Shown one piece after another: positions 1 to 7,260 of a stretch of DNA of 46,641 nt. The DNA is taken from positions 1 to 46,641 of the IMG/VR virus record IMGVR_UViG_3300031857_000344. The stretch is one strand, 5' to 3'. Numbering within the stretch: position 1 is the stretch's first letter; each line of letters begins with the position of its first letter. The notes beneath the pieces are model-generated. The model saw only the letters and a program-made list of their open reading frames with translations. It was not told the DNA's origin and ran no database searches. The DNA is from a virus. Position numbers and translations under genes: made by a program.

Positions 1-1775
1 AACTGTTCGAGGTGATCGGGGTATCGGTGCAGGTGGATGACGGGGAGCCGCAGTGGTTCTCCGGTCCGAAGGAGAAAGTGCGCGGCTTCCTCAAGCTGTA
101 CGACTGGGACAACTCCATCGGGCTGGCCCACAACGCCATGTTCGACATGGCGATCCTCAACTGGCACTTCGACATCCGCCCCAAGCGCATCGCTGACACA
201 CTGTCGATGGCGCGGGCGCTCCACGGTACGGAAGTAGGTGGAAGCCTCAAGGCGATGGCCGAGTTCTACGAACTGGGCGTGAAGGGGACCGAGGTGCTGA
301 ACGCGCTGGGGAAGGGCCGGATCGACTTCACTGCCGAGGAACTATCCAAATACGGCGAGTACTGCTGCAACGACACGGCGCTGACCTACAAGCTGTTCCA
401 AGCGATGCTGCCCCGGTTCCCGGTGGTCGAACTGCGTCTGGTGGACCTGACCCTGCGCATGTTCACCGAGCCGAAGCTGGGCTTGAACAGGGATGTACTG
501 ACCGCGCACCTCGCCAACGTGCAGGCGAAGAAGGCCAAGCTGATGGACGCCATCACGGCGGACAAAGCGGACCTCATGAGCAACCCCAAGCTGGCCGCGC
601 TCCTAACACAGTTAGGGGTGGTTCCTCCTACCAAGGTAAGCGCAGCGACCAACAAGGAAACGTGGGCCTTCGGCAAGACCGACGAGGGGTTCAAGGCACT
701 GCTCGACCACGAGGACCCGAGGGTACAGGCCATCGTCGCGGCCCGGCTGGGGGTGAAGTCCACACTGGAAGAGACCCGGACCGAGCGGTTCATCGGGATC
801 GCAGATCGAGGCACCCTGCCGGTACCCCTGCGCTACTACGCCGCCCATACCGGGCGCTGGGGTGGGGACGACAAGCTGAACCTCCAGAACCTGCCCCGCA
901 AGTCGCCTTTGAAGCAGGCGATCCTCGCCCCGGATGGGTATACCTTCATCGACTGCGATAGCAGCCAGATCGAAGCGCGCACCCTTGCGTGGCTGGCCGG
1001 GCAGAACGACCTCGTGCAGTTCTTCGAAGAGAACAACAAGGAGATCGCCGCTGGCGTCCCCAAGGCCGAGATGCAGTTCGACCCGTACAAGATCATGGCC
1101 TCCGACATCTACGGGGTGAAGGTCAACGATGTGACGGACGACCAGCGGTTCGTGGGTAAGACGACGATCCTTGGTGCCGGTTACGGCATGGGTGCGCCCA
1201 AGTTCCAAGCGCAGTTGAAGGCGATGGGTAAAGACTTGCCGCTGACCGAGTGCGAACGCATCATCGCCATTTACCGCGAACGGTACGAAATGATCCCGGC
1301 ACTGTGGAAGGAAGCGCAGCGCGCCATCACGGCGATGACCGGGCAACGGACCGCCCCACTAGGTAAGCCCGGTGTGCTGTCCATCAACATGATGGGTATC
1401 CGTCTGCCTAACGGGCTATACCTAAAGTACCCGAACCTGCGTGCAGAGGAGAACCCCGAGACCTACAAGCTGGAGTACGTGTACGACCAGAAGAAGGGCC
1501 GGGCGACACTCAAGACCCGCATCTATGGGGGCAAGATGGTTGAGAACGTCTGCCAAGCCCTCGCCCGGATCGTGATCGGTGAGCAGATGCTGATGGTTGC
1601 GCGCCGGTTGCAGGTGGTCATGACGGTGCATGACGCCGTGGGCTGTATCGCCCCCGTGGAAGAAGCCGAGGATGCCCGCCTGTTCGTCGAGCAGTGCATG
1701 CGCATCCAACCGAAGTGGGCCACCGGCCTACCCCTTAACTGTGAGAGCAAGATGGGAGCCAGCTATGGCGGATAA
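1..1775 (+). CDS. Family A DNA polymerase with 3'-5' exonuclease domain (5' end cut off)
   Basis: This is the phage replicative DNA polymerase, which copies the genome and proofreads. The reading frame is open from base 3, so the N-terminus, including the first exonuclease motif, lies outside the window. The exonuclease part keeps HNAMFDMAIL (Exo II) and YCCNDTALTY (Exo III). The polymerase part has motif A DCDSSQIEARTLAWL (near base 951), motif B with Lys and YG in GKTTILGAGYGMG (near 1158), and motif C TVHDAVG (near 1626). Its two catalytic aspartates, in motifs A and C, are present. About 590 residues are visible and no 5'-3' exonuclease domain is seen in them. The stop overlaps the next gene, which starts inside it at 1765. 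Identity is secure from the motifs; only the start is missing. Confidence 0.95.
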   Translation, partial: LFEVIGVSVQVDDGEPQWFSGPKEKVRGFLKLYDWDNSIGLAHNAMFDMAILNWHFDIRPKRIADTLSMARALHGTEVGGSLKAMAEFYELGVKGTEVLNALGKGRIDFTAEELSKYGEYCCNDTALTYKLFQAMLPRFPVVELRLVDLTLRMFTEPKLGLNRDVLTAHLANVQAKKAKLMDAITADKADLMSNPKLAALLTQLGVVPPTKVSAATNKETWAFGKTDEGFKALLDHEDPRVQAIVAARLGVKSTLEETRTERFIGIADRGTLPVPLRYYAAHTGRWGGDDKLNLQNLPRKSPLKQAILAPDGYTFIDCDSSQIEARTLAWLAGQNDLVQFFEENNKEIAAGVPKAEMQFDPYKIMASDIYGVKVNDVTDDQRFVGKTTILGAGYGMGAPKFQAQLKAMGKDLPLTECERIIAIYRERYEMIPALWKEAQRAITAMTGQRTAPLGKPGVLSINMMGIRLPNGLYLKYPNLRAEENPETYKLEYVYDQKKGRATLKTRIYGGKMVENVCQALARIVIGEQMLMVARRLQVVMTVHDAVGCIAPVEEAEDARLFVEQCMRIQPKWATGLPLNCESKMGASYGG

Positions 1776-2337
1776 CATTCACCCTGTGGTCAAGCTGCTG
1801 GCAGCGCGCATGGAGAGCCACCCCGAGGAGTTTCCGGTCAACCCGAACGGGCAGCTACCGATTGGCGGGCGCTGGTCTCCGTGGTTGGCGCAGGCCGAGC
1901 ATCTGATGAACGATGCAGAGCGAACGCTGATCTACGACAAAGCCAAGGAGGTAATCTTCCAGCGCATCCACGAAGAGGTGATGGACGAACTGCTCAACGG
2001 TGAAGAGCGCCGGGAGGAAGAGCGCCGCAGGAAGGAAGCCGACGAGCAGCGGTATTTGGCACAATTGTCGCAGATACAGATGCAGACGCAGAACGCGGCG
2101 CAGGCCAACCCGTACCTACAAGCGCAGAAGTACCGGGACGCTATGGGGTTGGGGCAGAACGCCCTCGCGGGGCTGGGTGTCGGCACTGCGGTTCCTTCGC
2201 AGCCGCTAGTTATCAGCACGGGCGGTCAAGAGGCCATGCGGATCGAAGCCAACGGCGAACTGCGGTTGGGCGGTACGAATGGGGAGACATTGAACGTAGG
2301 GATGCTGCGCACAATCAAGCAGAAGCTGGGTATATAG
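1765..2337 (+). CDS. Unknown early protein with helical middle and fibre-like C-terminus (190 aa)
   Basis: The ATG at 1765 overlaps the polymerase stop, so the two are translationally coupled; a longer in-frame extension upstream lies inside the polymerase gene and is not used. The N-terminal third has no recognised motif. Residues from about 55 to 115 are rich in Glu, Arg and Gln (GEERREEERRRKEADEQR) and likely form a long helix or coiled coil. The last 45 residues contain QEAMRIEANGELRLGGT, which matches the repeat unit of the tail fibres in this same phage ([16 protein letters not shown]). Function is unknown. The fibre-like end suggests a trimeric beta-rich tip, possibly a virion protein placed among early genes, but this is inference. 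Confidence 0.85.
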   Translation: MADNIHPVVKLLAARMESHPEEFPVNPNGQLPIGGRWSPWLAQAEHLMNDAERTLIYDKAKEVIFQRIHEEVMDELLNGEERREEERRRKEADEQRYLAQLSQIQMQTQNAAQANPYLQAQKYRDAMGLGQNALAGLGVGTAVPSQPLVISTGGQEAMRIEANGELRLGGTNGETLNVGMLRTIKQKLGI

Positions 2338-2351
2338 GAGAGGAGAAAAAC

Positions 2352-2537
2352 ATGATTGATCCAACAAGTGCATTCGTCGGGATGTTCGTGGGTACCTGCA
2401 TCGGTATATTCATCGGCACCCTGCGCACCGGGAAGGTGATCGACCGTTTGAAGGACGAGAACGCCAAGCTGGACCGCGACCTGCGCAGGCTGACGACCCG
2501 TGGGCCGGGCGGTCGTTTCATCCGGCTAGGCAAGTAG
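2352..2537 (+). CDS. Small membrane protein with coiled coil (61 aa)
   Basis: A strong purine-rich ribosome site (ggagaggag) lies before the ATG. Residues about 8-24 (FVGMFVGTCIGIFIGT) form one glycine-rich membrane segment. Residues 28-47 (VIDRLKDENAKLDRDLRR) fit a short coiled coil, and the C-terminus is basic. It resembles the many single-span small proteins found in phage early regions. No function can be assigned; roles in membrane anchoring or host takeover are guesses. Another small membrane-plus-coil protein occurs in the late module at 40045-40287, but the two are not clearly homologous. Confidence 0.8.
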   Translation: MIDPTSAFVGMFVGTCIGIFIGTLRTGKVIDRLKDENAKLDRDLRRLTTRGPGGRFIRLGK

Positions 2538-2546
2538 GAGGAAGAC

Positions 2547-2741
2547 ATGGCTGTACAGACTGGCCTCGTGCGTTTGGCCGAGGCATTCGATGCGTTGACC
2601 TATAAGGAGATGATGGAGTGCGCCGATGTGCTGGTTCACGCCATCAAGAACGTCAACGGGATGAGTATCAAGGACACGGCTATGGCGCAGGCGCTGGCCA
2701 CCTTCGGTGAGTTTCTTGAAGGGGAACTGGACGATGAGTGA
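2547..2741 (+). CDS. Hypothetical small protein (64 aa)
   Basis: The gene is preceded by aggaggaag with correct spacing and its last 8 bases overlap the next gene, as expected in a compact phage operon. The product is mostly helical with an acidic C-terminus (EGELDDE). It has no membrane segment, no cysteine pair and no motif that I recognise. Its position between replication genes and its tight coupling to the next gene are the only hints to a role in early metabolism. Confidence 0.75.
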   Translation: MAVQTGLVRLAEAFDALTYKEMMECADVLVHAIKNVNGMSIKDTAMAQALATFGEFLEGELDDE

Positions 2742-3021
2742 GCAGCCGACAGACGTAACCGAAATCCTCGAAGAGCGCGGAAGCCGGTATGGTCCGTTCC
2801 TTACCCACGCCATGATTACGCAGATGCTCAAGGGGGTGGCGAACACGTACCTGACGCAGCACGATAAGACGCTCATGCCAGACCAGCAGGAAGCCCTCGA
2901 CATGATCTTCCACAAGATCGGGCGCATCATCAACGGTGATCCCGACTACGCTGATAGCTGGATCGACATCGCGGGCTACGCCAAGCTGGTGGCCGACCGG
3001 CTGGAGGGTGTCGTGCGATGA
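2734..3021 (+). CDS. DUF6378-like phage protein (95 aa)
   Basis: The start at 2734 (MSEQPTD) overlaps the preceding stop by 8 bases; an upstream in-frame start would lie within the previous gene. The sequence has the pattern ILEERGSRYGPF, then EALDMIFHKIGRIINGDP and DSWIDIAGYAKLV, which I recall as typical of the phage family DUF6378. This family is small, helical and common beside phage nucleotide and DNA metabolism genes, with no proven activity that I know of. It shares ATGA with the nuclease gene downstream, so the two are likely made together. The family name is from memory and should be checked by a profile search. Confidence 0.8.
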   Translation: MSEQPTDVTEILEERGSRYGPFLTHAMITQMLKGVANTYLTQHDKTLMPDQQEALDMIFHKIGRIINGDPDYADSWIDIAGYAKLVADRLEGVVR

Positions 3022-3689
3022 CCGCTTGGTCCTACTCTAGCATCAAGACCTTCGACCAGTGTCCGAAGAAGTACTTCCACCTCAAGGTGGCAAAGGACGT
3101 CAAGGACGAGGGGAACGAGGCGTCGATCTACGGCAACGATGCGCACGAGGCGGCAGAGCATTACATCAAGCACGGTACCCCGATCCCCGACAAGTACGCC
3201 ATCATGCGGCCTGTCGTGGAGACGCTGGCCAAGTTCCCCGGCACCAAGCACACCGAGTTGAAGCTGGGTGTCCGTAAGACGGAGGATGGCTTCGAGCCAT
3301 GCGACTTCTTCGACAAGGATGTCTGGTACCGGGGCATCGTCGATCTGCTGATTACCGATGGGTGGAACGCCCACATGATCGACTACAAGACTGGGAAGAA
3401 CGCCAAGTACGCCGACATGAAGCAGCTAGACCTGATGGCCGGGGCGGTGTTCGTGCACTTCCCCGAAGTCCTGCGGGTCAAGTCGGGGCTGGCCTATGTG
3501 GTCAGCAACGAGTTCTTGAAGAAGACGCACGTGCGGACCGAGTTGTCGCAGTACATGGGCGTCTTCGACCGCCAGTTGGGGCAGCTAGAGGACGCCATGC
3601 AGGCGGGGGTGTTCAACGCCAAGTCCGGCCCTTTGTGTGGCTGGTGCCCTGTGGTACAATGTGAACACCACAGGCCGAGGAGGAAGTAG
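3018..3689 (+). CDS. PD-(D/E)XK nuclease of the Cas4/RecB type with Fe-S cysteines (223 aa)
   Basis: This is a DNA nuclease of the RecB/Cas4 exonuclease group. The core is complete: His43 (NDAHEAAEHY), Asp109 (GIVDLL), Asp122 and Lys124 (MIDYKTGK) and Gln136 (KQLDLMAG). Four cysteines are placed as in Cas4 and AddB proteins that hold a 4Fe-4S cluster: Cys15 near the N-terminus and Cys207, Cys210 and Cys215 near the C-terminus. Length is normal for single-domain Cas4-like enzymes. No CRISPR array or cas gene is nearby, so a role in phage recombination, replication ends or host DNA breakdown is more likely. The start overlaps the previous stop (ATGA). The last codons overlap a predicted promoter and inverted repeat. 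Confidence 0.92.
   Translation: MTAWSYSSIKTFDQCPKKYFHLKVAKDVKDEGNEASIYGNDAHEAAEHYIKHGTPIPDKYAIMRPVVETLAKFPGTKHTELKLGVRKTEDGFEPCDFFDKDVWYRGIVDLLITDGWNAHMIDYKTGKNAKYADMKQLDLMAGAVFVHFPEVLRVKSGLAYVVSNEFLKKTHVRTELSQYMGVFDRQLGQLEDAMQAGVFNAKSGPLCGWCPVVQCEHHRPRRK
3633..3674 (+). promoter_or_regulatory. Predicted promoter with inverted repeat centred just past the -10 box
   Basis: TTGTGT (3633-3638), a 16-base spacer and TACAAT (3655-3660) preceded by TGG form an extended -10 sigma70-type promoter. A perfect 8-base inverted repeat (CCTGTGGT 3648-3655, ACCACAGG 3667-3674) is centred at 3661. It lies at the end of the nuclease gene, before the gene at 3689. The same spacing and dyad position recur at 5534-5576. 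Prediction only. Confidence 0.5.
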
Positions 3690-3991
3690 TGCCATACAAA
3701 GACCCCAAGGACCGCAACTACAAGCGGGAGTACGAGACCTACCAAGGCAAGCCCGACCAGATCAAGAAGCGGGCGCAGCGCAACGCTGCCCGTGCCAAGC
3801 TGATGAAGGCCGGGAAGGTCCGTAAGGGGGATGGCAAGGACGTTGCCCATGTGAAGGCCATCGACAAGGGCGGCTCGATCAAGGACGGGCTGCGCGTCGA
3901 GAGCGCATCGGCCAACCGCTCGTTCAAGCGGGATAGCAAGAGGAACCTCGTTTCCGAGTTGAGCAGCCGGGAACGCAAAAGGAAGAAGTGA
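3689..3991 (+). CDS. Small very basic protein, possibly a degenerate HNH endonuclease (100 aa)
   Basis: The GTG start at 3689 overlaps the nuclease stop (TAGTG) behind a good ribosome site (gaggaggaag). The protein is dominated by Lys and Arg. DVAHVKAIDKGG followed by DGLRVESASANRSF resembles the end of small phage HNH proteins, in which a paired His motif is followed by Asn-rich and Leu-Arg positions. Here only one histidine of the usual pair is present, so catalytic activity is doubtful. It could instead be a simple DNA-binding protein. Its stop overlaps the helicase start (TGATG), placing it firmly in the DNA-processing operon. Identification as HNH is tentative. Confidence 0.8.
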   Translation: MPYKDPKDRNYKREYETYQGKPDQIKKRAQRNAARAKLMKAGKVRKGDGKDVAHVKAIDKGGSIKDGLRVESASANRSFKRDSKRNLVSELSSRERKRKK

Positions 3992-5550
3992 TGCAGATCA
4001 TTGACGATAAGGTGCTACTCGTCAGGACACCCAACCCCAACCCGATCACCAGCCAGATCAAGAAGTCGCGGGTGCTGGAGACCCACAAGGGCATCTCCAA
4101 GGTGGCGATCCACTGGGGGATGAAGGAAGCCCGGATGCTGGCGGCGATGAAGGCACCCAACGTGCCCTCACCCATCCTGCGCGACTACCAGTGGACCGGG
4201 CGGCTCACGCCGTTCGAACACCAGAAGACCACCGCCTCCTTCCTCACGCTGCACGACCGGGCGTTCTGCTTCAACGAGCAGGGCACCGGCAAGACCGCCA
4301 GTGTGATCTGGGCAGCGGACTACCTGATGAAGCGCGGCGAAGTGAAGCGCGTCCTGATCCTTTGCCCCTTGTCTATTATGGACAGCGCGTGGCGGCAGGA
4401 CCTGTTCAAGTTCGCCATGCACCGCTCGTGCAGCGTGGCACACGGGACCGCCAAGCAGCGGGCCAAGATCATCGCCGCAGGCTCCGAGTTCGTCGCGATC
4501 AACTTCGACGGGCTGGCCGTGGTCGAGGACGAGATCATCAACGGGGGCTTCGACCTGATCGTGGTGGACGAGGCCAACGCCTACAAGAACCCCACCACCA
4601 ACCGCTGGAAGGTGCTGAACCGCATCGTGCAGGCTACCGACCCGCGCCTATGGATGCTTACTGGTACGCCAGCAGCACAAAGCCCGGTGGACGCGTTTGG
4701 TCTGGCGAAGCTGGTCAACCCCAACTGCCCGAAGTACTTCACCCACTTCCGCGACAGCGTGATGTTCAAGGTGACCCAGTTCAAATGGGCACCGCGCCCG
4801 AACGCCGAGCAGACCGTCCACAAGGTGCTGCAACCGGCGATCCGGTTCGAGAAGAAGGACTGCCTCGATCTACCCGAGGTCACGCACTCCGAGCGCGAAG
4901 CGCCGCTGACCAAGCAGCAGATGGCCTACTACCGTATGCTCAAGAGCGAGATGCTGTTCGAGGCCGGTGGCGAAGAGGTCAGCGCGGTCAACGCAGCGAC
5001 GAAGCTGAACAAGCTGCTCCAGATCAGCGGGGGTGCGGTCTATTCGGACGATGGCGCGGTCATCGAGTTCGACGTCAGCAACCGGCTCAACGTGGTGCTG
5101 GAGGTCATCGAGGAGGCCAGCAACAAGGTGCTGGTGTTCGTGCCCTTCACCCACACCATCGAACTACTGCGCGCCAAGCTGGAGAAGGAGGGCATCTCGT
5201 GCGACGTCATCAACGGCAAGGTACCGGTGCATCGGCGCGGTGAGATTGTCACCGAGTTCCAGACCAAGAAAGACCCGCACGTGCTGCTGATCCAGCCGCA
5301 AGCGGCATCGCATGGCCTTACCCTTACGGCAGCAGACACAATCATCTGGTACGCCCCGGTGACGAGCGTGGAGACCTACCTACAGGCGAACGCCCGGATC
5401 AACCGACCGGGGCAGAAGAACGCGATGTCGATCATCCACATTCGGGGTAGCGACGTAGAGGCAAAGCTCTACCATATGCTCCAGTCGAACATCACCAACC
5501 ACGAAAAAATTATCGACCTCTACCGACAGATAATTGCTTCTGGTACTTGA
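3991..5550 (+). CDS. SNF2-type superfamily 2 helicase/translocase (519 aa)
   Basis: An ATP-driven DNA translocase. The RecA-like lobes show Walker A NEQGTGKT (residues about 95-102), Walker B VVDEAN (191-196, with Asn where DEAH is usual), motif III MLTGTP, and motif VI QANARINRPGQ (about 465-475) with the arginine fingers, all in SNF2 order. Length suits the compact phage members of the family, without accessory domains. I chose the ATG at 3991, which overlaps the preceding stop (TGATG), over a GTG one codon earlier. Phage SNF2 proteins are often found beside a RecB-like nuclease, as here, which suggests joint action in recombination or replication fork repair. The gene is followed by a promoter-bearing gap. 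Confidence 0.93.
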   Translation: MQIIDDKVLLVRTPNPNPITSQIKKSRVLETHKGISKVAIHWGMKEARMLAAMKAPNVPSPILRDYQWTGRLTPFEHQKTTASFLTLHDRAFCFNEQGTGKTASVIWAADYLMKRGEVKRVLILCPLSIMDSAWRQDLFKFAMHRSCSVAHGTAKQRAKIIAAGSEFVAINFDGLAVVEDEIINGGFDLIVVDEANAYKNPTTNRWKVLNRIVQATDPRLWMLTGTPAAQSPVDAFGLAKLVNPNCPKYFTHFRDSVMFKVTQFKWAPRPNAEQTVHKVLQPAIRFEKKDCLDLPEVTHSEREAPLTKQQMAYYRMLKSEMLFEAGGEEVSAVNAATKLNKLLQISGGAVYSDDGAVIEFDVSNRLNVVLEVIEEASNKVLVFVPFTHTIELLRAKLEKEGISCDVINGKVPVHRRGEIVTEFQTKKDPHVLLIQPQAASHGLTLTAADTIIWYAPVTSVETYLQANARINRPGQKNAMSIIHIRGSDVEAKLYHMLQSNITNHEKIIDLYRQIIASGT

Positions 5551-5576
5551 CACTGTAAAATGTTAAGTTAGTGTCA
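5534..5576 (+). promoter_or_regulatory. Predicted promoter with inverted repeat, twin of the one at 3633
   Basis: TTGCTT (5534-5539), a 16-base spacer and TAAAAT (5556-5561) form a sigma70-like promoter at the junction of the helicase gene and the gap before 5597. A perfect 7-base inverted repeat, TGACACT (5548-5554) and AGTGTCA (5570-5576), is centred at 5562. The dyad sits 3.5 bases past the middle of the -10 box, exactly as at 3633-3674, and both -10 boxes continue with GTkAA. Prediction only. Confidence 0.5.
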
Positions 5577-5596
5577 GGATACCGAAAGGAGCAAAC

Positions 5597-6010
5597 ATGA
5601 GTACAGCACCCGTAGAACTCCCCGTCGATGAACTCGTGCGCGTCTACCGGCGCATCCGCGAGACCATCGAGACCCGCGAGGAGGCATTCAAAGCCGAGGT
5701 CGGCACGTTGAAGGAGCAGCTTGACGCAGTGGGTAACGCCCTGCTCGAAGCCTGCAACCGCAACAGCGCCGACAGCATCAAGACGAAGCACGGCACCATC
5801 ACCCGTAGGGTAACGCAGCGGTACTGGACGACCGACTGGGATACGCTCTACAAGTTCATTCGAGAGAACGATGCGCCCTTCCTTCTGGAGCAGCGCATCC
5901 ACAATGGGAACATGAAGCAGTTTTTGGAGGAGAACCCCGAGGCGTTCCCGGCGGGCCTCCAGTGTGATCGCAAGTATGCGGTCACCGTTCGCAAACCAAC
6001 CGGCAAGTAA
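5597..6010 (+). CDS. Unknown helical protein, possibly Gam-like (137 aa)
   Basis: The first gene after the 5534-5576 promoter, with the ribosome site aaaggag before its ATG. Residues 10-55 form a long charged helix (ETIETREEAFKAEVGTLKEQL). The rest reads as a small mixed domain: GTITRRVTQRYWTTDW, then NMKQFLEENPEAFPAGL and a closing strand YAVTVRKP. A long helix followed by a domain ending in a strand recalls Mu Gam-type nuclease inhibitors, which coat DNA ends against host exonucleases. The resemblance is in general plan only and may be chance. It lies directly before the SSB-like gene, which fits a DNA-end or single-strand role. Function should be treated as unknown. Confidence 0.8.
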   Translation: MSTAPVELPVDELVRVYRRIRETIETREEAFKAEVGTLKEQLDAVGNALLEACNRNSADSIKTKHGTITRRVTQRYWTTDWDTLYKFIRENDAPFLLEQRIHNGNMKQFLEENPEAFPAGLQCDRKYAVTVRKPTGK

Positions 6011-6021
6011 GGACCACGATA

Positions 6022-6966
6022 ATGAGCAATCTTACCATCTTCAAACAGAGCAATGCGGTCTCTACCGCTACGCGGCGCGGTGCAACGGCGCTGGGGCAGT
6101 CGCTGGCTTCGGCCACGACCATGCGCCGCATCGCCACCAACACCAACGGCACCTTCAAGCGGATCGTCAACGGTGAGCAGATCGGCAACGCCGTGCGCGG
6201 TGAACTGAACGTCATCATCGTCGATGCACTGCCCAAGGTCAGCCGCACCTTCTACGCTGGTGCCTACGATCCCAACGCGAAGCCGACCCTGCCCGACTGC
6301 TGGTCGAACCTTGGCGACAAGCCGGAGGCCAATGTGCCGAACGCGCAGGCCAAGAACTGCGCCGACTGCAAGCAGAACATCAAGGGGTCCGGGGCCAACG
6401 GTGGCCGTGCATGCCGCTTCCAGCGCCGCATTGCCGTGCTGGTCGAGGGTGACCCGACCGGCGAGGTCTACCAGTTCAACGTGCCCGCCAAGAGCCTGTT
6501 CGGCAAGGGCACCGGCAACGTCCATCCGTTCGAAAGCTATGTGAAGTACCTACTGGCCAACGGCGAAAGCCCGGACACCGTGGTGACCAACATCAGCTAC
6601 GACCTCAACGCCGACAGCATGGAACTGCTGTTCACCCCGCTGCGCGGGATCGACGATGCCGAGTACGAACTGGTTGTCGCGGCACAGAACGACCCGGACA
6701 CCAAGAAGTACGTGCAGCTTACCGTTGCGCAAGCAGACGGTGTGACCGCGAAGCCCAAGGCCGAAGCCCCCGCCGCTAACACTGTTAGCCGTTCGGACGA
6801 GCCGGACGACGAGGAAGAGGCCCCGGCCAAGATCGAGGAAGCCGAGTTCGAAGAGATCGACCAGCCGACCGTGCGCCCGGCCAAGGCAAAGCCGGAAGCC
6901 ACCGTGGAAGCCAAGGGTAACCTCGCGTCGATCATCGACGAGTGGGGCAGCGACGACGAGGGGTAA
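6022..6966 (+). CDS. Probable single-stranded DNA-binding protein with zinc site (314 aa)
   Basis: Four cysteines, Cys93 (PDCWS), Cys113 and Cys116 (NCADC) and Cys131 (RACRF), look like one zinc site, as in T4 gp32-type proteins. The N-terminal 80 residues are basic. The region from about 140 to 245 alternates beta strands (FNVPAKSLFGKGTGNVHPF, YELVVAAQ). From about 250 the chain becomes low in complexity and very acidic, ending IIDEWGSDDEG. Acidic tails are the usual contact point of phage and bacterial SSBs for partner enzymes. Place in the operon, between a Gam-like gene and the primase-helicase, supports the call. The assignment rests on overall plan and context, not a recognised domain. 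Confidence 0.75.
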   Translation: MSNLTIFKQSNAVSTATRRGATALGQSLASATTMRRIATNTNGTFKRIVNGEQIGNAVRGELNVIIVDALPKVSRTFYAGAYDPNAKPTLPDCWSNLGDKPEANVPNAQAKNCADCKQNIKGSGANGGRACRFQRRIAVLVEGDPTGEVYQFNVPAKSLFGKGTGNVHPFESYVKYLLANGESPDTVVTNISYDLNADSMELLFTPLRGIDDAEYELVVAAQNDPDTKKYVQLTVAQADGVTAKPKAEAPAANTVSRSDEPDDEEEAPAKIEEAEFEEIDQPTVRPAKAKPEATVEAKGNLASIIDEWGSDDEG

Positions 6967-6970
6967 ACTG

Positions 6971-7201
6971 GTGAGCCAAGGCTACAGCCTTCGCCTTCGT
7001 GATCTCAACCGCAGGGCATCCGGCAAGCTGCTGGGTGTCCAGTTGGGGCGGGTGTGCATCAAGCATGATGTCCCCGCCTCCGTGGTTGCGGGTCAGATGG
7101 GTGTGTCGCGGCAGACGGTCTACAACTGGTTCCGGGGGACATCGAACCCCAGTCCTAACCTGACCGGTAGGATCGAACGCTACATCGCGTCCCTTAGCTA
7201 A
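6971..7201 (+). CDS. Small helix-turn-helix DNA-binding protein (76 aa)
   Basis: The GTG start follows the SSB gene by four bases with gaggggta as ribosome site. Residues about 35-56 (VVAGQMGVSRQTVYNWFRG) form a clear Cro/CI (XRE) type helix-turn-helix, with the turn at GVSRQTVYNW. The whole protein is just this domain plus a short basic N-terminus. No repressor-type dimer or cleavage domain is present, so it is Cro-like in size. It is the only obvious sequence-specific regulator in the window, and so the natural candidate to bind the inverted repeats at 3648-3674 and 5548-5576, one of which lies in front of its own operon. That link is inference. Confidence 0.88.
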   Translation: MSQGYSLRLRDLNRRASGKLLGVQLGRVCIKHDVPASVVAGQMGVSRQTVYNWFRGTSNPSPNLTGRIERYIASLS

Positions 7202-7260
7202 GGCGAGGTCGCACAACCAAGAACAAAGGAAGCGGGGGTAACGCCCTGCCATTGGGGGCT

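Noticed and set aside
3018-3689. Cas4-like nuclease as evidence for a phage CRISPR system
   Set aside because: No repeat-spacer array and no other cas gene is present; the fold is common in phage recombination genes.
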